Of a stretch of 64,000 nt of DNA, positions 47,402 to 58,140 are shown in pieces (the first letter of the stretch is position 1; each line of letters opens with the position of its first letter). The translations under genes and the position numbers were made by a program. This DNA comes from Pyronema omphalodes (taxonomy: Eukaryota > Ascomycota > Pezizomycetes > Pezizales > Pyronemataceae): assembly GCA_024516155.1 (NCBI GenBank), contig JAJJXM010000006.1, positions 248,001-312,000 of the forward strand. Reading direction: 5' to 3'. The notes beneath the pieces are model-generated. The model was not told where the DNA came from. It searched no databases and saw only the letters and a program-made list of their open reading frames with translations.

Positions 47402-47544
47402 AACATCACCCTTCACATAACATCACCCTTCACATAACATCACCCTTCACATAACATCACCCTTCACATAACATCACCCTTCACATAACATCACCCTTCA
47501 CATAACATCACCCTTCACATAACATCACCCTTCACATAACATCA
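47402..47544. repeat. 17-bp minisatellite, part 1 (interrupted by a LINE)
   Basis: About eight copies of ACATCACCCTTCACATA. The array stops inside a unit at 47544 and resumes at about 48197, after the LINE insertion. Confidence 0.95.
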
Positions 47545-48196
47545 ACGCCGAGCAGCTGTGTTCCTCCAGCTTGCGTCAGGCCACGCCCTCATCGGCACCC
47601 ATCTGGTGCGCGTTAAGAAAAAAGAGTCGGACCGGTGCTGGTGGTGCCAGTCGGAAAAAAGACAAACCAGAGGCCATTTATTTGGAGAATGCCCCCGCTG
47701 GCGAAAGGAGTTCAAGACGTTGAAAGAGGAGGTTGAGAGAATACGGGGACGGAGGGGAAGGCCGAGAGGAAGGCTTAAGGTGGTGGAGTTATTTAGGGAC
47801 GATCGACTCACGAAAGCGATCTTGGAATTTTTATCTGCAACGGAGATAGGCAGAAGATACGTATAGGCATGGGCAGAAGGGCCAGGTGCTTGGAGGGCGA
47901 ATTGTAAATTTTTTCATTACTTTTCTTTTGATGTTCACGATTTTTTCTTTTTAGTTATAAGAGGGGAAGGTGTGAGCGATACGGGGGACTGTCAGGTTTC
48001 GGCTGGGGATTAGGATTTTTTGTTTCTTTCGAGTGTTTCTTTATTTACTTATCTTTTTGGGGACGTCACGGGGAGCAGGAGATTGGGGAGCCTCTTTAGG
48101 TGGTCTCGGCCACGAGGACAGGAAAAACGGATTTAGTTTCCCGCATAGGCCTTAAAGGCCTCGAACGGTGTATGATTAAAATCAAATCAAATCAAA
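47545..48196 (+). mobile_element. 5'-truncated Tad-like LINE (3' end of ORF2 plus 3' UTR)
   Basis: The first part (about 47546-47866) encodes the C-terminal end of a fungal Tad-type LINE polyprotein: RRAAVFLQLASGHALIGTHL, the zinc-knuckle-like CWWC...RGHLFGECPRW, then ELFRDDRLTKAILEFLSATE ending at a TAG. About 320 bp of 3' UTR follow, ending in AATCAAATCAAATCAAAA, the tandem-tail type of such LINEs. Both flanks are the same 17-bp minisatellite, and TTCACATAACATCA can be read as a 14-bp target duplication, though periodicity of the target makes this ambiguous. Reverse transcriptase and endonuclease are absent, so the copy is dead. Confidence 0.85.
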
Positions 48197-48242
48197 ATTC
48201 ACATAACATCACCCTTCACATAACATCACCCTTCACATAACA
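48197..48242. repeat. 17-bp minisatellite, part 2
   Basis: Continuation of the ACATCACCCTTCACATA array on the far side of the LINE, fading into CACCAAACATCACAC variants. Confidence 0.9.
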
Positions 48243-48486
48243 CCAAACATCACACATCACACACCAAACATCAAATGGAAAACAGAAAAAAAACTCAAAG
48301 ATAAAAGTATATAATCCGTAGTCCCATAACAATCACAAAATCACTATCAGAACAAACACACACAAAGCAGAAATAACACACACAATCAACCAACCGATCA
48401 ATCAAATCAAATTGACCACAAATCAGCCACAAATCAAATCAGTTACACTAGAAAATGTCAAAGCACACAAATGATCACACAAACAA

Positions 48487-48532
<46 letters not shown>

Positions 48533-49383
48533 AGACACACACACACACACAAATCAGTTACAACTAAAACAACAAGACATCAGTTATAAGTTATAACCGT
48601 AAAAAAACACACACACACAAACAAACACAACAAACACACAACTACAAAAATCTCAAACCACACACAAAAAACAAATAAACGCCACATCAAACAAGAAAAG
48701 AACCCAACTCCATAGATGACATTTCATAACAGATAAAAGATAACAGACCCAACCTCAACTGAAAACTTAAAACTTAAAACTTGAAAAAATCATTACCATC
48801 AATACCATCAATCATTCATATAGGACGCAGGACGTAAACACAAAAAGCAAAAAAAAAGAATAAGGAAAAAGAAAAGAAAAAAAAGGGAAAGAAAAAAGGG
48901 AGAAAAAGATAAAGGAAAGAAAAGATAACAAGATAAGATAAGATCATATAACAATATGTGTTTCTTGTTGCTCTCTTAGATTTGCTTCGTTGAGGCTTCG
49001 TGAAAACTTCTTCAAAGGTTTCGTGAGGACTTTGTTGAGGCTTTGTGAAGACTTCGTGAAGACTTTGTTAAGGTATCATAATAAGAGGTGGTATGATACC
49101 TGCGTTGATAATGGGATATCAAACTCTGGACTTAAAACTGTCGCACTCGAACAGGACCGAGTAACCTTCTCTCTTCCCCTCTAATGCATCTCCGACCCCC
49201 TCCCCTCTCCACACCCCTCCTTCTACCGCACCCACCACTCCACTTGGGCAAACCCCACACCCACACCCTCTACACCTACGCTCCCCACCCTCACCCTCAC
49301 CCTCACCCTACCCCAAGACCGTTGGCCCTCAGCCAGGACCCTTCCCCTTCCCCAAAAGGCCCTCGGTCAGCGACTTCGGGCGA
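48243..49383. repeat. A/C-rich low-complexity DNA
   Basis: Includes (AC)n at about 48488-48530, further CACACA and AAACAC runs to 48670, an A/G-rich block (48840-48935), a GACTTYGTGAAG repeat (48990-49070) and CACCCT repeats (49285-49315) close to the GID4 3' end. No gene was recognised. Confidence 0.7.
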
Positions 49384-50505
49384 TTATCTAAACTCGATAG
49401 CAGCGAACGTCCTCTCCGGGACGTATTTAAGCTGCAACTTCTGAAACTTCTCAGTCTTTGCATGGAAGTAAATACCATCGATGACACCAGTAACCTGGTT
49501 AAAACAAATGTAATAAAAGCCCTCGAAACTTGCACCGGAAATCTGTCTAACTTTATGATCCGGAACCAAGAAATATTCCTTCCATCTCATGAATATATGA
49601 TCTTTTTGCGCGAAATTCTTGTAGTCGAATTGTTCATGTTTATCTTTGAATGAACGGAATGGTGCAAATCGCTTCCAATGAGCTTCGTCGTTTCTTTCGT
49701 TGGATCCCCATTCCGGTTTCTTGGTTATGAAATCGTGTTTGGGACCAATCATCTCTCCCTCGAAATAGGTGATTAAAGTGGGGTGGTCTTCGGTTAGGCC
49801 TAGATTAGGTTTGTTTAGTGAGCTATCGATTCTCTAGAATTTTGGTTCGCCTGGAGAACCCCGCGATAAAACTCCGCGTGACTCAGAGCTTTCAGGGCTG
49901 AAGTAAAACTTTGACAAAATAGGTGATGAGCATACCTTTAATTCTCAAATACCCGCATAAAAAGGATTCTGCCATATCTACATGCTTCAACTCGACATGG
50001 ACTTCGTATGTCGATCTGTCGCTGAGTTGTCTTCCGGTAAATTTGCTACCGGGACGAAGGAAAGTGCTGCTGTAGCTCGGAATAATCTGTGAAGCTGTCA
50101 GTTACGGAACTTGGGAATATCACAGCAAACACAAAGACATACGCGTCTAGTGGAGTATGTATCGTCGCCAAAGGAGGGGATGTTATGAGAGGTAGCTGTG
50201 ACCTCGGGCTTGCGCGTTGAGGCCTTCACATCGCGGCTCTTGGGTTTGTTGCTAAAGCTATTGACACCACGACATGCGGGACGGGAAGCAAAGGAACCCT
50301 CCTCAGGACGTGGGGAGGCTGTGTCTTCGCAAGCCGGAGAAGAAGCAGCAGAGGTAGAAGACTCTGTGATCTCGGCGTCGGACCAGATGAGAGCGGTGGT
50401 GGTAGGTTCCTCCGGGCAAGCAACGTGCAGACGGCTAGGTCTGGCGTTCTCGGAGGACGCGGTTGTGACAATTTCGACAATCGCGGTAACGTTCGGAGTG
50501 GGCAT
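49384..50505 (-). CDS. gid4: GID4/Vid24, substrate receptor of the GID/CTLH ubiquitin ligase
   Basis: Three exons, 50505-50143, 50086-49936 and 49799-49384, give 309 aa (human GID4 300, yeast Vid24 362). GID4 recognises Pro/N-degrons and recruits gluconeogenic enzymes to the GID E3 complex for degradation when glucose returns. The first 121 residues are Ser/Pro-rich and poorly conserved. Exon 2 carries FLRPGSKFTGRQLSDRSTYE and DMAESFLCGYLRIKG. Exon 3 has LTEDHPTLITYFEGEMIG, the tryptophan-containing KKPEWGSNERNDEAHW, KDHIFMRWKEYFLVPDH, ISGASFEGFYYICF and the C-terminal AIEFR. This is the full Vid24 beta-barrel fold, so the gene looks functional. The start is the only Met upstream of exon 2 in an open exon, but a further 5' exon cannot be excluded. 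Confidence 0.94.
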
Positions 50506-53500
50506 CGTCGGGGTTGGCGGGGTTGTAAGTGGATGTGAGGTTGGCGTTAAGGTATCTACGGAACTGTTTGCCCAAGGTATAGTTCAGCATCTCGATTCCG
50601 AGTAGTGCGGTGCAAAAGACCGGGCCAATTACAGGAGAAAGGTAAGAACTAACTGGGGTTATTCTTTGAGGTTCTGCGTGAAAAAAATACTAAGCACTCG
50701 GTAAGGATCGCGGAGACGGGGGCACGATATTGACAGAATCAAGTGAAGGTGCACGGGTAAAAGCAGTATTGGAGGTGTAAGTATAGAACTGGTGGTGAGT
50801 TGGCGGGTTGGAGTGTTGTGTGCTCCGGAGTTGGGATTGGGATAGATACACGGCTGGTTGGCGATAGGCGACAGGCGACGGAGCAACGCGCGATTGAGGA
50901 CACACGACACGGCCAATGTTAATATCGATGCAGGAGAAAAGGAACTGGCTCTGGGGAGGTTGGCGATGTAGAAGGAAGTAGTGTTGTGATCAGGAGTGAC
51001 AGGACAAATAAGACTTGACGGCAGTTGGGTACAACACAAAGCGGGTATCAGTGAACAGAATAGCACAGCGGGGACGCAAATGATGGATAATAGAATAGAA
51101 CGCAGTATCTCGGGTACCGGTCGATCATCTCACTCGCTTTCATTATTCTACGGTGTTTGACTCGTTATACTTCGTGGTTGGTATACGAGTGATTCTACAT
51201 TCAATACTCGCAAACCTCATCATGAACATCACCAACAGCTTCTTTGATATGGTGGTCCCAGCTTTGAGCTTAAAGCGACCACGCTGCTCAACTTGTCTAC
51301 CTCAAATAGCTAGCTCAAGCAAAGGACCGATGGAAATATACATCCGACCTTTGTGTACCTGTCAGCGATACCTTCAGATGCTCTCACAGACATCGATCTG
51401 ACCACGTTCCTCATTCTGAACATCTCTCTTTTTCCCCTCAAAGCTCCGCAGCTGCCAGTTTTCTCTGCAAGCAGCACGCAGGGGAAAATAGAATGGAAGC
51501 AGCAGAGATGTGCATAAACATCGCCACTGTACCCTCACAGGTGAGCAGAGTATCTTCATATGGTCCAAAGCACTTTGACCTCTGTCAGGGATCTCAGCTT
51601 GCTTCGTGGCCTTCGCACAGGGGCGGTGCCACGGGAAAACCCTCGCGTGTGGTTATCCCGTTACCCGTTGGGTTGCGTATGTATGTATCGTATGAACTGA
51701 CAGCAGCCGTATGTGTGTGAGTGTGATATGATGCCATAAAGAGGAGGTACTCGTGATCAGAGCAGGGAGCTTTACATAGATGCATAGATTAATCTTATCT
51801 TATCTATATAGCGGGCCGTCCATCCAGCCAGCCCTAAATAACATCACCTAACATCACCTGTCAATCCCCGAACCTGCATATGGACGCGTTGCAAGGGCCG
51901 AAAACCAACGGGACGCCAACGAAACGACGCGAAAAGCTCATCATAGCTGCAGTAGTACAGAAAGCTATCTATTCCGGCTGGAATGATGACGACAATTCTG
52001 AATTCGTGGAAGCTTCGAGAGCTTGGCAGGCTTTGAAGCTAGAAGGGGAATGCTGAAAGCGGCGTTGAATTGGGACCGCAGCGGCGTTGGGGCACGGGGC
52101 GGGTTTGCCATCAGGCAGGGTTAAGAGGGAAGTGTTCCTGTAGGTCATCAGGAATTCATCGATTCAATCCAAGATAACCGGAGGCAAATGATTGAGAAAG
52201 CTTAAACTCACAGTGTATCATCACAATAGAGCCCTGATAGACTGAGGATATTTCAATCTGGACGCCTAGTCTCGGTAAAATGGGTGAACATCCCATGGCC
52301 GGTGTTAATATTCAGGGCCAGATAGGGCTCTCACAATGCCCTCCTTGGCCCACGTGGTTGTACTATCCAAAGGACAGGAAACAGACAAATCATGGAGGCA
52401 TGATATTGAGTAGCACTAGAGCCACAGAAGCTCTGACGCTGAATTGATTGTGACCATAGGAATTTAAAAAAACAGCATAACGAAAGCAAAATCTGTGACC
52501 CAACTAAGACCAGACTCCAAATATCGATAACTCCACAGCTACACCCGTCAACAAGTTTGCGTTCCATCTGTATGCCATTTCGAGTAGTAATACCGAGAAC
52601 AAACCCCCAATGTTACTTGTTTTAACATGTTCTTCACAACACCATTCCATCATTCGGACGATAACTTACACCCTCTATTTTCCTAAACCTTTCTTCGAAC
52701 CTAATCTCGACCTTTTCAGTTCTTTTACAAAAAATAAGGTTTAGGGCTCATATTCCATAAAGACTCCTAAAACATTCAGTCTTAGAATTTATCTGATTCT
52801 ACTCCTTTCTTCCCAATTATATGTTCTATATCTGTGATTCCCTTCTCTTTGTATAAAATTCATTTTAATTTCTTAGCTATTTGATTACCACGCCAAGTAC
52901 GAAGCAGCTGAAGAAGATATCGGATATTTTGGTAATCTTTTGCAGCGATATATAATTCATTTCTCAAATATCCATTTTACACCATCTTAATCCTCCCTCT
53001 CCGCAATATCTATCTCCACAATATCTATCCCCCCATACCATTTCCTCTTATCCCTCTTATTTAAGTTTCAAGACCCCAAAAATACCCAACAACAATGCAA
53101 GTTCTCATTATCTCACTCGAACCGACCGGTCAAAAAAACGCCACATTTCGTGCCACACTCTGACATCCGTGCCACAGCCATAAGGGGTCTGGACTCTATA
53201 TCAATTCTCGAGATACAGTTTTAACTTTTAACTGTTTATAGATGTACATATCTATAATCCACCCACAAGCTCTAGATCTTAAGCCACCACAAGCCACTAC
53301 ACGTAAGCAAACTAAATACAGGGGGGGGGGGGGTGATCATAGATACTCAGTTTAAAATATCCGGCCTTCTGGTATTGTATAGACACCATATTATAGAATA
53401 CCTAGAACACCTAGATTATGTAATAGAGGCTACATAGACTCTTCTTGGGTTCAAAAAACTTTATGGATGGTATGTAATATGTAATACAGAGTCATCCTAT

Positions 53501-53520
53501 GTTATTGTTATAGGGGTGTA
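50506..53520. other. Intergenic upstream of GID4
   Basis: The GID4 promoter should lie in 50506-51120, where short ORFs only are found. From 52080 to 53520 the sequence is AT-rich and featureless apart from a run of G (53321-53332). Only the small ORF at 51880-52056 is worth separate mention. Confidence 0.5.
51880..52056 (+). CDS. Possible 58-aa small protein
   Basis: An ORF starting MDALQGPKTNGTPTKRREK and ending WQALKLEGEC before TGA. Its composition (charged, Trp-containing, IIAAVVQKAIYSGWNDDDNS in the middle) is more protein-like than the AT-rich surroundings, and local GC content is higher. It may be a short gene or one exon of a larger one. No family is recognised. Confidence 0.28.
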   Translation: MDALQGPKTNGTPTKRREKLIIAAVVQKAIYSGWNDDDNSEFVEASRAWQALKLEGEC

Positions 53521-53531
53521 CTTGATATAAC

Positions 53532-53885
<354 letters not shown>

Positions 53886-54240
53886 TGATACGCTGAGCCG
53901 CTGACCGAGGCCTAAAAGGCCCATGCAGGACTAAAACAATAACCAAATCCCGTCCTCGTGATCTAAACCACCTAATGAGGCCCCCTTAGCCTAATCTCCT
54001 ACACCCATATAAACCGTCAAACAAAGTATGAAAAAAAAAATGCAATCAGAAAAAACAAGAGAATCGGGAAAGAGGACTTTCTTAGTCTCCCCCTTGTCCT
54101 GTCATATCCTGGTCACCTCCTCCCCTCCAGCATCCACCACTATGCCCTTCTTATTATAGCCTGTGGTATTTTCGTTCGTCATCTACCTCGTCACTTTAGG
54201 ATTCCGATTCCGATTCCCATGCCCTTCGCTTCCTCCCTGT
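53886..54240 (-). mobile_element. LINE 3'-end fragment with an expanded (AATA)n tail
   Basis: On the minus strand the region contains AGGAGATTAGGCTAAGG, CATTAGGTGGTTTAG, CACGAGGACGGGATTTGG and GCATGGGCCTTTTAGGCCTC in this order. They match the order and spacing in the 3' UTR of the Tad-like LINE at 48060-48170 (AGGAGATTGGGGAGCC, TTTAGGTGGTCTCGG, CACGAGGACAGG, GCATAGGCCTTAAAGGCCTC). It ends at the AATA array instead of an AATCA tail. The upstream boundary (about 54240) is uncertain, and no coding part remains. Confidence 0.58.
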
Positions 54241-55403
54241 CATATAACTTAATATTACACAACATAATATATCATGATTCATGAGAACTATTCTCTGAGG
54301 ATCGATGGAATCGTATGTAATATATCAATACATATCAATATATACTGATGTATATAAATAGATCTCCATAAATAAAATAAGATAAGCTATATACCTTTCA
54401 CCTTTTCATGTAACCCCCCTCTGCCGTGAAAAAAAAGAAGAGTTGATAGTTTATTCCAAGTCCCAAGTCTCCAAGTTCCTGTTATATATGTATACTCCTA
54501 AACATCTTTTTCAGCACGCGCATATACAAGTCTATCATATCCCAACTTGTAACTTCCTTCTTCCTTTAATCTGAAGCTATACATATGAGTAAAGATTCAG
54601 CTATTCCTATTCCTTGCATTCTATTCTATTACATATTGCTTTAGCCCCACCTGCCAGCCTTCATCACCAATTTCTAAGTTTTATGTTCTAAGTTCGAAGT
54701 ATGTATCTTTACTTTTCTAAACACTGTTTTTTTTTAATTTTTTCTGTTTCCTTCTTCTTGTTCTTTTTTCATGCTTTGTGGCCTGTGCTTTGTTGTCTGT
54801 GGTCTATGCTTTGTGGTCTGTGGTCTATGCTTTGTGGTCTGTGGTCTGGATTTTGTTTACGCAGCTGGTAAATATATTAATAAAAGAAAGAAAGAAAAAA
54901 ACGGCAGGGTAATATATACCGTATACACCGTACACGCTGCATCATCCACTACGTAGCAAAGTACGTCGGGATACAGTACAGTGTCCTTACTACCATATCC
55001 CCCTGCTGTTCCCCCTACCCTGTAACTCATGACTCTTGCTCAGTATAGTTTCTGATAATACTTTCGTCTACTAAGCCAGGAGGAGGTGAGGGGGGGGGGG
55101 GGGGGGGGTCACTGAATTCATTGAATCGCCTGTTCAGTATGCGCAAGAATCAACATAAATTCATCTTTCCAAGACTTCATGGCTCCAGACTCCAGAGCTG
55201 AAACTTATTTCTGCAGTAACTATCAAAAAGATCATAGACGATACATTTTTCATGTTCTATTTTCCATTTTCCATTTTTTTTTTATTACTAATCAAAAAGG
55301 AAGAACCCCAGATTTTGAGATGTACTGAAGGAATCGGTTGATGATTGATGATAGATAACTAATGATAACTGATAATTGATAACTGATAACTGATAACTGA
55401 TTA

Positions 55404-55805
55404 ATGATTGATTGATGATTGATTGATGATTGATTGATGATTGATTGATGATTGATTGATGATTGATTGATGATTGATTGATGATTGATTGATGATTGAT
55501 TGATGATTGATTGATGATTGATTGATGATTGATTGATGATTGATTGATGATTGATTGATGATTGATTGATGATTGATTGATGATTGATTGATGATTGATT
55601 GATGATTGATTGATGATTGATTGATGATTGATTGATGATTGATTGATGATTGATTGGAACATGATGATTGGAACATGATGATTGGAACATGATAATTGGA
55701 ACATGATGATTGGAACATGATGATTGGAACATGATGATCGAGACATGATGATCAGGACATGATGATCGGGACATAATGATCGGGACATGATGATCGGGAC
55801 ATGAT
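55404..55805. repeat. 11-bp (TGATTGATTGA)n array passing into a 14-bp (TGATTGGAACATGA)n array
   Basis: About 23 copies of an 11-bp unit (55404-55655) run without a break into about ten copies of a 14-bp unit that keeps GATTG and adds GAACAT, later GATCGGGACAT variants. The second array probably arose from the first. The Asn/His/Gln/Ser/Ile minus-strand ORFs are artefacts. Confidence 0.93.
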
Positions 55806-56224
55806 GATTCCCACTTGAAAACTGATGAAATTTAAAAAAGTTCCTCAAACATCTACAAAACCATCCAAACACTCCACCCTTATCCATCATCTCTACCCTC
55901 TCCCAACCCACCCCTTCTCTAATCCCAAAAATCAAAAGCGTCTGTCTACCCCCCAACCAACGACGAGTTCACAACTGTCAACAGCAATGGGTATATATTA
56001 AATTACATGATACGAATTACATGATACGGGCCACAATATGTATACGGAAATTGGAATACAGCCCTACAGAACGACAGAAAGACAGAACGACAGAACGACA
56101 GGACTCCAGGGTTATATTATTAGCCACGATACATAACAACAGTATTCAGGTATTTTCAAAATGATACTATTGGGTCAAGAGTTGAGTTGAGTTGAGTTGA
56201 GTAAACTCTCCATCCTCCTTCATT

Positions 56225-56375
56225 ACTAGTATCTCATTCCCAGTATCTCATTCCCAGTATCTAGTATCTCATTCTCATTCTCATTCTCATTCTCATTCCC
56301 AGTATCTCATTCCCAGTATCTCATTCCCAGTATCTCATTCCCAGTATCTCATTCCCAGTATCTCATTCTCATTCT
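56225..56375. repeat. CATTCCCAGTATCT (14-bp) repeats
   Basis: About eight units of CATTCCCAGTATCT with an internal CATTCT expansion (56265-56300). Confidence 0.9.
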
Positions 56376-58140
56376 CACCCCATTCCCACAAGAGTTAGCA
56401 AAAGATTGATTTTCATTTCCAAGTCCCAGTTCAAGTTTCACCATCACTATCACCATCACATCACATCACCAAAATTCACCACCAAAAAATTCATCACCAA
56501 AAGATTCATCACCAAAAAATTCATCACATCAAGACTCTTCCGTTCTTAAAATCCAATTTCCTTCGATTCATGCATTAATAATTTCTCGGCTCAGCTATAA
56601 TACCACCGTAAACGTTTATATAAATCCCGATCCCATCCCTCCCTGTCCTCCTTCCCCACCCACCACCCCCCACCATCCATCTCCCCCGCTCCCTGCTCCC
56701 TTTACCCACCATCTCATCTATCTATCAATCAAAAGAAAGTCCCTTCTTCTCCCATCTCCGGAGAAGCCTCCAGCCTCCAGCCGCCACCATAATTCCAAAA
56801 GAGTGTGATAGTACGCCAAACCAACCCAAGTCCATCATAAAAAAAAAATAGCCTACATCCTAATGTTATGGCTAACTAAAAATTAAGGAGAGTGTTGTAT
56901 GTTATGATAAAAAACAATTCCCAACCGAAACCATACCAGGAAACCCATGGGAAAAAAAAGGGAAAAGGAAAAGGAAAAGAAAGCCGTCTTTATACAAACA
57001 AAGCCCTGGTCGGTTATGGATGCTCCACCATCCACCATCCACCGTCCACCATCCACCGTCCAGCCTCCATCCGCTCCTTCGCCTCTTCGTCTCTTCGCCT
57101 CTTCGACTTGCTTTGTACAAACGGGTGACAAATTACATAAGTTTATCTTCAAGCCTCTTCCACATCGCCAAACAAAAGTGGGGGAGGGGGGGTGTTATAA
57201 AGCTATATTTTTCGCTCAAACAAAGAAGAAAGAAAAAGAAAAAGAAACAAGGAAGTTAAAAGTTGAAAAGGTTTTGATAAAAAAAAAAGTTGACTTTTTG
57301 TTGGTTTGGTCGTTAAAATTCGTTATCGTTTGATATACCCAAGCCTCGAGGCAAAAGGTATATTTCGATGATGCAGTGTGTCGCTTCAGTAAGTGTAATA
57401 TCGCTGTGATGTAAAAATCGATGTAATCCGCTGTCGATGATGGGTATCCTCTCCTCTCTCTCCTCCTCTTTCTCCTCCCTCCATATTCCTCGGGATGGGC
57501 TTCGAAACAGTAGCCCAAAAAAACACAAAAAAAAAAGAAAATATGTACAAAACCCCATCCCATGCTTTAGTTAAATCAAACTCAAAAGGAAAACCACCGC
57601 CAATCCCATCTCCCAACCAATTCAATCCAATCCAAAATAAAATAAAAAAATAAAAAAAAAACAACCCTTATTGCTGAACCTCGATGCCAATAATCGCCAA
57701 TCGCCAATCTTTCGCTGTTGAAAAAGGAAATAAACTAAATCAAAAGAAAAAGAAAAAACTCCGCATGCTCCCCAATGATATGAACCGATGATTTGTTTGA
57801 AGGAACTCGCGCGCTCGGAAAGAAATAAAAGCAAGGTAAAACAAACAAAACAAGGTTAAAACAAATAATATGAAAGGCGCCTCCGAACTAAGCCTCTGTA
57901 TCTTGAGGTCATTAGTTGTATCCCCCGTTTATAATAATAATGATGATGAATGTTGTGATAGGAAGATGGTGGGTGGTGAGTGGTGTGGTAGACGATAGAT
58001 AGTTGGTTGGTTGATGAGGTGACAGGTGGCAGGTAGTAAGATAGTCGCTGCCACTGACGTTGCAGGCTTCGCACGTCAAGCTAGCGATGCGTCGACTTCG
58101 GATGGTCCGGAGAGTCCGTAGACTCCGCATCTTTCGCGGG

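Larger units (their letters stand above)
54241..58140. other. Intergenic, largely low complexity
   Basis: AT-rich DNA with TTTGTGGTCTGTGGTCTATGC repeats (54770-54850), a G run (55091-55108), two arrays listed separately (55404-55805), GAACGACAGAAAGACA repeats (56070-56100), CATTCCCAGTATCT repeats (56225-56375) and CACCATCCACCGTC repeats (57026-57065). No gene was recognised; the right end is the 3' flank of the minus-strand gene at 58141. Confidence 0.55.

Noticed and set aside
47402..47544. Regularly spaced repeats reminiscent of a CRISPR array
   Set aside because: There are no spacers; units are directly abutting 17-mers in a eukaryotic genome.
55288..55956. 222-codon minus ORF rich in Asn, His, Gln, Ser and Ile
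   Set aside because: It follows the 11-bp and 14-bp arrays, all three minus frames are open together, and the flanks are not coding-like.
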